Assembly (NCBI GenBank): GCA_902795955.1
Contig: CADBNJ010000262.1
Span: forward strand, 1-12,367
Origin: Oscillospiraceae bacterium
Lineage (GTDB): Bacteria > Bacillota > Clostridia > Saccharofermentanales > Saccharofermentanaceae
DNA length: 12,367 nt
Direction of reading: 5' to 3'
Part shown: in pieces, positions 7,871 through 12,367 of the stretch
Layout: each line of letters opens with the position of its first letter
Position numbering within the stretch: the stretch's first letter is position 1
Made by a program: the position numbers and the translations under genes
Notes under the pieces: generated by a model
Told to the model about the DNA's origin: nothing
The model's input: only the letters and a program-made list of their open reading frames with translations
Databases searched by the model: none

Positions 7871-9361
7871 TTACAGATTCTTCCTTAACTTATAGACAAT
7901 GACAGCCACAATAACGAGACCGAACGGAATGACTAACATGAAGATTACAGTCATAATAGTAGCATTTGTGGAGGTCGCCTTCTCAGCATTGATCTTGTAA
8001 TCGTCAATTGACTTTGATTCGACCTGGAGGACATTATCGGATGATAATCCGACAAGAGATCTTATGCATCCTCTGGTGAACTCAACATTGGAATCATTGT
8101 ATCCGAAGCTCGAGATATAATCATCGGAAGTAAGGCTCATCGTACCGAAAACCAATACTTTGGACGACTCAGGATTATCCTTGAACGTACCGAACATACC
8201 CACATTATACGTTGCGGGCAGACCGGTTGAGGAATCCTGTGAATTCAGGTCGATCGCAGTTGCATCGGCTGATGTCGTAAGGACAACACTTGTCACGATG
8301 GATGAAGAAGGGTTATTTACCTCCTTGATAGATCTTGCCATGCTGCTGCGGAGAACTTTGGCAGACGTGTATGCGGCAAAATCACCTGCAACAGTCACAT
8401 TCGATGCCAGACCATCCTCTGAGAGCATATAGTTAGGATTGTTCTCACGCACAAGAAGATTGCTTACGGCGATATTATAATTCTCAAGGATGTTATTGAG
8501 ATTCGTAAACACCTCGGAGAAGTTATTCTCGCTATAATCAACGGATATCATCAGCTTGCCGTTCCTGACAAAAAGATAATCCTTGATGGGAGTGATCATA
8601 TTCTCGGGAATATCTGTCTGAGGGCCGTTGATGAACAGGATATCGCAGTCATCGGGCACTGTAAATGAAGTGGATGCCTGAATATCGGCTGTATCAAAGC
8701 CCATGGACCCGATGATCTTCTTAATATGATTACTGTTATCATTACGAAGGCCAGTAACAAAATATGCCTTATGTGAGATGCCTGATGTCAATCTGTATAT
8801 CGCATTATCAAATGTGTACTCAACAGTGTTGGCAATAGGCATATAGTAGCCGGTACGGTTGTAATAATCCATATCATATGTGAAGCAGTCGATCGGGTCG
8901 ATCGATACGGCTTTCTTGCCGTCGCTTACTACATAAGTATCACTCTTCAGGTCGAACACGCCCTGGGGATCGAGCTGTGACATTATAGAAGGATATGTCT
9001 TGGGATCAACGTATTCTACGGAGATCTTGCCCTTCCCCTCTTTAACATAGCTGTCCATGAGCGGGATAATGTACTGGTTAGGCGTGCCCGTATAGGAATC
9101 GGGCTTCTCAAAAAGGCCTACGATCCTTATATTTGTGCCTTCAGGAAGGCTGTTGAGATAATCGATCGTCTTCTGCTGCAGGGAGTTATATCCGGACAAC
9201 GAGAAGTCAAAGCTCATATACTTGCCCAGGATACTCTCGAAGAGAATGTTAAATACGATCAATATGACAACGAGGATCACGGACGTGCCGACCGAGTACA
9301 GCTTAAGCACACCCTGCCTCTTATCTTTGAATTCTTTGGAACTGTTATCACTTTTTGCCAT
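7871..9361 (-). CDS. GldG-like ABC transporter auxiliary/substrate-binding protein
   Basis: This 496-residue protein is anchored at both ends: helix one spans about residues 21-44 and helix two about 467-490, followed by a short basic tail (KLRKNL). Between them lies an extracytoplasmic region resembling the GldG/ABC-type uncharacterised auxiliary domain (PF09822-like). It includes LQQKTIDYLNSLPEGTNIRI near the start, a VEYVDPKTYP segment (115-124), and CDILFINGPQTDIPENM (239-255) before the next predicted strand KLMISVDYS. The start is the ATG at 9361, because GAGGAGG (9371-9377) lies 9 nt upstream; a TTG at 9379 would place this Shine-Dalgarno inside the gene. It follows the permease by 18 nt. 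The family is thought to work with the ABC-2 permease, but the cargo is unknown. The GldG name reflects similarity, not demonstrated gliding. Confidence 0.88.
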   Translation of the reverse strand: MAKSDNSSKEFKDKRQGVLKLYSVGTSVILVVILIVFNILFESILGKYMSFDFSLSGYNSLQQKTIDYLNSLPEGTNIRIVGLFEKPDSYTGTPNQYIIPLMDSYVKEGKGKISVEYVDPKTYPSIMSQLDPQGVFDLKSDTYVVSDGKKAVSIDPIDCFTYDMDYYNRTGYYMPIANTVEYTFDNAIYRLTSGISHKAYFVTGLRNDNSNHIKKIIGSMGFDTADIQASTSFTVPDDCDILFINGPQTDIPENMITPIKDYLFVRNGKLMISVDYSENNFSEVFTNLNNILENYNIAVSNLLVRENNPNYMLSEDGLASNVTVAGDFAAYTSAKVLRSSMARSIKEVNNPSSSIVTSVVLTTSADATAIDLNSQDSSTGLPATYNVGMFGTFKDNPESSKVLVFGTMSLTSDDYISSFGYNDSNVEFTRGCIRSLVGLSSDNVLQVESKSIDDYKINAEKATSTNATIMTVIFMLVIPFGLVIVAVIVYKLRKNL

Positions 9362-9370
9362 TGGTACATT

Positions 9371-9377
9371 CCTCCTC
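9371..9377 (-). promoter_or_regulatory. Ribosome binding site fixing the GldG-like start
   Basis: The minus strand reads GAGGAGG here, 9 nt before the ATG at 9359-9361. Its position, just after the permease stop codon (9380-9382), rules out the longer reading that begins with TTG at 9379. Confidence 0.8.
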
Positions 9378-9379
9378 AA

Positions 9380-10144
9380 TTATTGTGCCCAGCGCTTTTT
9401 CTCAAGGATCCTGAATGACAGGAACAGGAAAATGATCGTAAAGCTGACACAGAAGAATAAAGGTGCCACGGAGAAAATACCATAGCGGAAATTGGATGTC
9501 TTTGCGAAAGGATCGAGCCAGTTAATTGCACTCTCAAGCTTGTCGCCGAATGAACTTGCGCTCTCGGCACTTACGCCGAGGATCGACAGGAATGCGGATA
9601 TTGCATTGCCCAGCAGTTTGCCGATAGTGGACAGGAGCTGGATAACGAGAATAATGATAAACGCAGTTATCGCTGATATGATCTGGCTGTCGGTTATTGC
9701 AGAGGCGAATATGCCGATCGAGATAAACAGAGCCGCCAGGAAGAAAAATACTACAACGGAGCCCCATGCACCGACTCCTACAACGCCGCCGCAGATCTTC
9801 GTAACGATCATGTGAACAAATACGTTAATGAACATGATGCCGTACAAAAGAAGTGCCGCAAGGAACTTGCCTGCAACAACAGAGAACAGGTCGATAGGAG
9901 TTGTGTAGTACAAGATCTCGGTCCCCCTCTTGCGGTCTTCCGCGAGAAGTCCCATTGTGATGATGGGAACAATGACCACAAAGAACGAACGGAGTGATGC
10001 TATCTCCAGGGACAGGTTCACGGCTCCGCTTGCGAAGTTATTGATAAAAATATATCCTGACAGGAACGAGAATAATGCGATCGCAATGTATCCGACCGGG
10101 TTCCTGAAATATGACAGAAATTCTCTTTTGAATATCGCTAACAT
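9380..10144 (-). CDS. ABC-2 type permease, GldF-like
   Basis: This 254-residue integral membrane protein has about six predicted helices (roughly 17-36, 53-68, 91-116, 128-150, 154-172 and 222-245). The N-terminal amphipathic segment FKREFLSYFRNPVGYI and the first-loop motif LLAEDRKRGTEILYYTTPID (67-86) are characteristic of ABC-2 permeases of the GldF/NosY-like group. It would form the membrane channel, probably as a dimer, driven by the ATPase encoded just upstream. AAGGAGG at 10149-10155 overlaps the ATPase stop codon and lies only 4 nt from the ATG, implying coupled translation. The ATPase gene ends 9 nt before this start. Substrate cannot be inferred. The length is normal for the family and there is no sign of truncation. 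Confidence 0.9.
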   Translation of the reverse strand: MLAIFKREFLSYFRNPVGYIAIALFSFLSGYIFINNFASGAVNLSLEIASLRSFFVVIVPIITMGLLAEDRKRGTEILYYTTPIDLFSVVAGKFLAALLLYGIMFINVFVHMIVTKICGGVVGVGAWGSVVVFFFLAALFISIGIFASAITDSQIISAITAFIIILVIQLLSTIGKLLGNAISAFLSILGVSAESASSFGDKLESAINWLDPFAKTSNFRYGIFSVAPLFFCVSFTIIFLFLSFRILEKKRWAQ

Positions 10145-10153
10145 ATTGCCTCC

Positions 10154-11092
10154 TTATTTACCTGAAGTGATACTCAGGAAGATCTCCTCAAGTGTAGGAT
10201 CAAGTGATCTGAACTCAAGGATAGGTGCGGCAAGCTTGGACATCGCAAAGAAGATAGATGTACGGATGTCATTATTCGTACTGCTGTCAACGATAACCTC
10301 TGCCTCATGTACTTCCTTATCTGATATACGGAGCTTAAAATCGGTAACTCCGGGGATTGATCTGACACTGTTGCCAACCTTCTTGGCGTCTCCCTTGAAT
10401 GACAGGAGAAGCTTGGATGAACCGGACAGTCTCTTGGACAGGTCAGAGATGGTATCTATTGCAGCAACCTTGCCCTTGTTGATGATAACCACCCTGTCAC
10501 AGACAGCCTGTATCTCCGACAGTATATGCGAGCTGATAATGACCGTATGATCCTTCGCAAGAGTCCTGATAAGCTTACGGATCTCGAGCACCTGATTGGG
10601 ATCAAGACCTACGGTAGGCTCGTCAAGAATAAGAATGTCGGGATTGCCGACGAGAGCCTGGGCAATACCGACACGCTGCTTATAACCCTTGGACAGATTA
10701 CCGATCAGTCTGTCGGCAACATCAACGATCTTGACCATCGCAAGGATCTTCGCCAGCTGCTCCTTGCGCTCTGATTTCTTAACTTTCTTGAGATCACACA
10801 CAAAATTAAGGTACTCAAGAACTGTCATATCCATATAAAGCGGCGGAAGCTCGGGAAGGTATCCGATATGCTCCTTAGCCATTTCCGGTTCCTCAAGAAT
10901 ATCGTGTCCGTTGACCTTAACAGAACCTGATGTGGATGAAAGATAACCCGTTATTATATTCATTGTTGTGGACTTACCCGCACCGTTCGGTCCGAGGAAT
11001 CCGAGGACTTCATCATCATTTACGGTAAATGAGATCCCGTTTACAGCTTTCTGATCACCGTAATGCTTGACAAGATTGTCAATTTCGATCAT
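10154..11092 (-). CDS. ABC transporter ATP-binding protein, GldA-like
   Basis: This 312-residue ATPase powers the neighbouring permease. Seen motifs are Walker A GPNGAGKST (34-42), signature LSKGYKQRV (133-141), Walker B ILILDEPTVGLD (153-164) with catalytic Glu158, and the H-loop histidine in SSHIL (His189). The usual Q-loop region reads IGYLPELPPLY (77-87), with Glu where many ABC proteins have Gln; the same substitution is common in the GldA-like subgroup. After the nucleotide-binding domain (about 1-220) comes a C-terminal extension of about 90 residues, typical of exporters of the ABC-2 class, ending in SLDPTLEEIFLSITSGK. The ATG at 11092 is preceded by GGAGG (11099-11103). It is the first gene of the run and has a recognisable promoter 30-60 nt upstream. 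Confidence 0.94.
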   Translation of the reverse strand: MIEIDNLVKHYGDQKAVNGISFTVNDDEVLGFLGPNGAGKSTTMNIITGYLSSTSGSVKVNGHDILEEPEMAKEHIGYLPELPPLYMDMTVLEYLNFVCDLKKVKKSERKEQLAKILAMVKIVDVADRLIGNLSKGYKQRVGIAQALVGNPDILILDEPTVGLDPNQVLEIRKLIRTLAKDHTVIISSHILSEIQAVCDRVVIINKGKVAAIDTISDLSKRLSGSSKLLLSFKGDAKKVGNSVRSIPGVTDFKLRISDKEVHEAEVIVDSSTNNDIRTSIFFAMSKLAAPILEFRSLDPTLEEIFLSITSGK

Positions 11093-11123
11093 GGCATACC
11101 TCCGCTATTTTAATTCAAAGCAT

Positions 11124-11151
11124 ATTATATAACATAATAATTAATAATCAA
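11124..11151 (-). promoter_or_regulatory. Sigma-A-type promoter of the ABC transporter gene run
   Basis: On the minus strand a -35 hexamer TTGATT (11146-11151) is followed, after 16 nt, by a consensus -10 TATAAT (11124-11129). The surrounding 63-nt gap is strongly AT-rich. The -35 begins 4 nt beyond the stop of the upstream gene. Transcription would start near 11117, giving a leader of about 25 nt with the GGAGG of the ATPase gene. No operator or riboswitch-like structure fits in so short a leader. Confidence 0.7.
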
Positions 11152-11155
11152 ATAA

Positions 11156-11713
11156 TCAGCTTTCGGGCAGATTTGGGGTATATGGAGCGGTATTGCGCGG
11201 ATTATATCTTCTGAATACGGGATACATCTCATCCTTAAATGTGAAAGCGATTATGTACTTCTCTCCCTGCTGAGACACAAAGGCATACCAGTTCTTATCG
11301 TCGATCTCTATCTTGCTGTCCGGTGTAACGTTCAGCACAAACACAGAATTACTGCAGTCCCTGTTGTACCTGTCAGCCGTTACGGGGCCCAGATACTCAC
11401 AGTCCTTGACCGAGAAGGACGCCAAATCCTCCCTCTTCCTGCCGGCAATGATCCTTGCCACATCAAAAAGGTCGTTGCTCAGCTCAATCTCATACTCCCA
11501 GTTCATATTCCTTATGATCCTGTACAACAGATAGATCAGTCCGAATGAGATCATTCCGGTAAAGAAAATGACGTTCTTTCCAAAAAGAATAGGAACATAA
11601 TTCAGGAAAAATACGACTATCAGCAAAGCGACAGACGCAAAAACTCCGAACAAAATGCGGTATTTCTTATTATCACGCTTATAGCAAAGCTCGACAAATG
11701 TATCTTCAAGCAA
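11156..11713 (-). CDS. Small two-helix membrane protein, DUF6106-like
   Basis: This 185-residue protein has a short N-terminus (MLEDTFVELCYKRDNKKY), two transmembrane helices (about 19-38 and 44-64) and a cytosolic C-terminal domain of about 115 residues. The segment WEYEIELSNDLFDVARIIAG (72-91), followed by RKRED, and then NWYAFVSQQGEKYIIAFTF resemble the DUF6106 family of Clostridia; I assign this from memory with moderate confidence. Function is unknown. The start is TTG at 11713, because GGAGG (11723-11727) lies 9 nt upstream and the following residues match the family; an in-frame ATG at 11752 has no ribosome binding site. It sits between the pckA terminator and the ABC promoter, so it is probably a single-gene transcript. 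The gap upstream shows no convincing promoter. Confidence 0.75.
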   Translation of the reverse strand: MLEDTFVELCYKRDNKKYRILFGVFASVALLIVVFFLNYVPILFGKNVIFFTGMISFGLIYLLYRIIRNMNWEYEIELSNDLFDVARIIAGRKREDLASFSVKDCEYLGPVTADRYNRDCSNSVFVLNVTPDSKIEIDDKNWYAFVSQQGEKYIIAFTFKDEMYPVFRRYNPRNTAPYTPNLPES

Positions 11714-11722
11714 TGGTCCATA

Positions 11723-11727
11723 CCTCC
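11723..11727 (-). promoter_or_regulatory. Ribosome binding site supporting a TTG start
   Basis: The minus strand reads GGAGG, 9 nt before TTG (11711-11713). An ATG overlapping the region immediately downstream of GGAGG is out of frame and too close to be used. This decides the start of the two-helix membrane protein. Confidence 0.7.
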
Positions 11728-11783
11728 AATCAAACGGAAATAATAATAACATAAAGGAGCAAAAAGAGACAGTGATTTACATA

Positions 11784-11813
11784 AAGAGGCTGCCTCCGGG
11801 GAAGCAGCCTCTT
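11784..11813 (-). terminator. Probable intrinsic terminator after pckA
   Basis: A perfect 10-bp inverted repeat (AAGAGGCTGC at 11784-11793 and GCAGCCTCTT at 11804-11813) encloses a 10-nt loop, 26 nt past the pckA stop. On the transcript the stem ends in CUU and is followed by UAUGUAAAU, a tail that is U-rich but not an uninterrupted U run. It probably terminates pckA, perhaps incompletely. A run of five T residues about 18 nt further on is too distant to be its tail. Confidence 0.75.
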
Positions 11814-11839
11814 CATGATCATCAGTAAATACGGACCTG

Positions 11840-12367
11840 TCAGATCTGAGGACCTGCAGATACGAGTGCCTTACCGGCTTCGTTGTTCTCGTACTTCTTG
11901 AAGTTCTTATTGAATCTTGCAGCAAGATCCTTAGCCTTTGTCTCCCACTCGGAAGCATCAGCGTATGTGTCTCTGGGATCGAGGATACCTGAGTTAACAC
12001 CGGGAAGCTCTGTAGGAACCTCAAAATTGAAGTAAGGGATCTTCTTTGTAGGAGCCTTGAGGATGTCGCCGCTGAGGATGGCATCGATGATTCCACGTGT
12101 ATCTGGGATAGAGATTCTCTTGCCTGTGCCGTTCCAGCCTGTGTTAACAAGGTAAGCCTTTGCACCGCTCTTCTCCATCTTCTTAACGAGCTCCTCTGCG
12201 TACTTTGTAGGATGCAGTTCGAGGAATGCCTGACCGAAGCAAGCAGAGAATGTAGGTGTGGGCTCTGTGATTCCGCGCTCTGTACCTGCAAGCTTAGCCG
12301 TGAAGCCTGAGAGGAAGTAGTACTTTGTCTGCTCAGGTGTGAGGATGGATACGGGAGGCAGTACTCC
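11840..12367 (-). CDS. pckA: Phosphoenolpyruvate carboxykinase (ATP), C-terminal part
   Basis: The last 175 residues of ATP-dependent PEP carboxykinase are present; the gene continues beyond the right edge of the window. The frame is open from the first complete codon (12365-12367) to the TGA at 11840. The fragment begins [20 protein letters not shown] and contains [18 protein letters not shown] (28-45), [19 protein letters not shown] (73-91) and a terminal SAGPQI. These match the C-terminal third of E. coli PckA closely. The Arg and Thr of the RISIPDT segment correspond to E. coli Arg449 and Thr455, which contact the adenine nucleotide. The enzyme interconverts oxaloacetate and PEP with ATP/ADP. 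In gut anaerobes it often runs toward oxaloacetate, fixing CO2 during fermentation; which direction dominates here is unknown. A hairpin terminator follows. Confidence 0.97.
   Translation of the reverse strand, partial: GVLPPVSILTPEQTKYYFLSGFTAKLAGTERGITEPTPTFSACFGQAFLELHPTKYAEELVKKMEKSGAKAYLVNTGWNGTGKRISIPDTRGIIDAILSGDILKAPTKKIPYFNFEVPTELPGVNSGILDPRDTYADASEWETKAKDLAARFNKNFKKYENNEAGKALVSAGPQI

Noticed and set aside
8881..8905. Cluster of GATC/CGATCG palindromes
   Set aside because: It falls inside the GldG-like coding sequence where Asp/Ile codons produce GATC naturally, and there is no associated structure.
9930..10550. Plus-strand 206-codon frame opposite the ABC ATPase and permease
   Set aside because: It is antisense to two genes with clear motifs and has no family resemblance or ribosome binding site of note.
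11735..11783. Possible promoter for the two-helix membrane protein
   Set aside because: TATTAT-like -10 matches exist in the AT-rich stretch, but no acceptable -35 lies at 16-18 nt. The best pair is too weak to annotate.
11620..12291. Minus-strand 223-codon frame overlapping the pckA end and the next gene
   Set aside because: It is Ser/Leu/Arg-rich, lies in another frame from pckA and runs through the terminator hairpin. The true pckA frame is confirmed by strong similarity to known PEP carboxykinases.

Overview
The window is a 12.4 kb stretch of bacterial chromosome in which every supported gene lies on the minus strand, so transcription runs from right to left. GC content looks moderate. 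Shine-Dalgarno sequences are strong (GGAGG, AAGGAG), and genes are packed with short gaps or small overlaps. The gene families (ATP-type PEP carboxykinase, a DUF6106-like protein, a DUF5711-like protein, a UPF0237/UPF0210 pair and HI0933/BaiN plus COG2509 flavoproteins) point to an anaerobic Firmicute of class Clostridia, plausibly a gut or rumen member. That is an inference from family content; there is no rRNA in the window to settle it.

Layout in order of transcription: (1) The 3' end of pckA enters at the right edge and ends at 11840, followed by a 10-bp perfect hairpin (11784-11813) that looks like its terminator. (2) A small two-helix membrane protein (11156-11713, TTG start) stands alone. 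(3) A 63-nt AT-rich gap with a good sigma-A-type promoter (TTGATT, 16 nt, TATAAT) precedes a run of ten tightly spaced genes. The first five form a membrane module: an ABC ATPase, a six-helix ABC-2 permease, a GldG-like substrate-binding protein anchored at both ends, a DUF4340 protein and a membrane-anchored propeller-like protein. (4) A CYTH-domain triphosphatase-like protein follows. Then come two different FAD-dependent oxidoreductases whose genes overlap. (5) The last two genes are the ACT-domain (UPF0237) and PFL-like (UPF0210) pair, which may also have its own extended -10 promoter overlapping the end of the preceding gene.

Interpretation: the ATPase, permease and GldG-like protein resemble the GldA/GldF/GldG transporter known from gliding Bacteroidetes, but nothing else here suggests gliding. 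DUF4340 and the propeller-like protein each have one N-terminal transmembrane anchor and a large predicted extracytoplasmic domain, so the five products could form one cell-envelope complex of unknown substrate. The downstream cytosolic enzymes are probably co-transcribed housekeeping or redox genes rather than transporter parts. I found no tRNA, rRNA, CRISPR array, insertion sequence, phage gene or riboswitch. No stretch longer than about 130 nt lacks a gene. The most interesting element is the envelope module at 5208-11092, which combines recognisable families in an arrangement whose function is not established.
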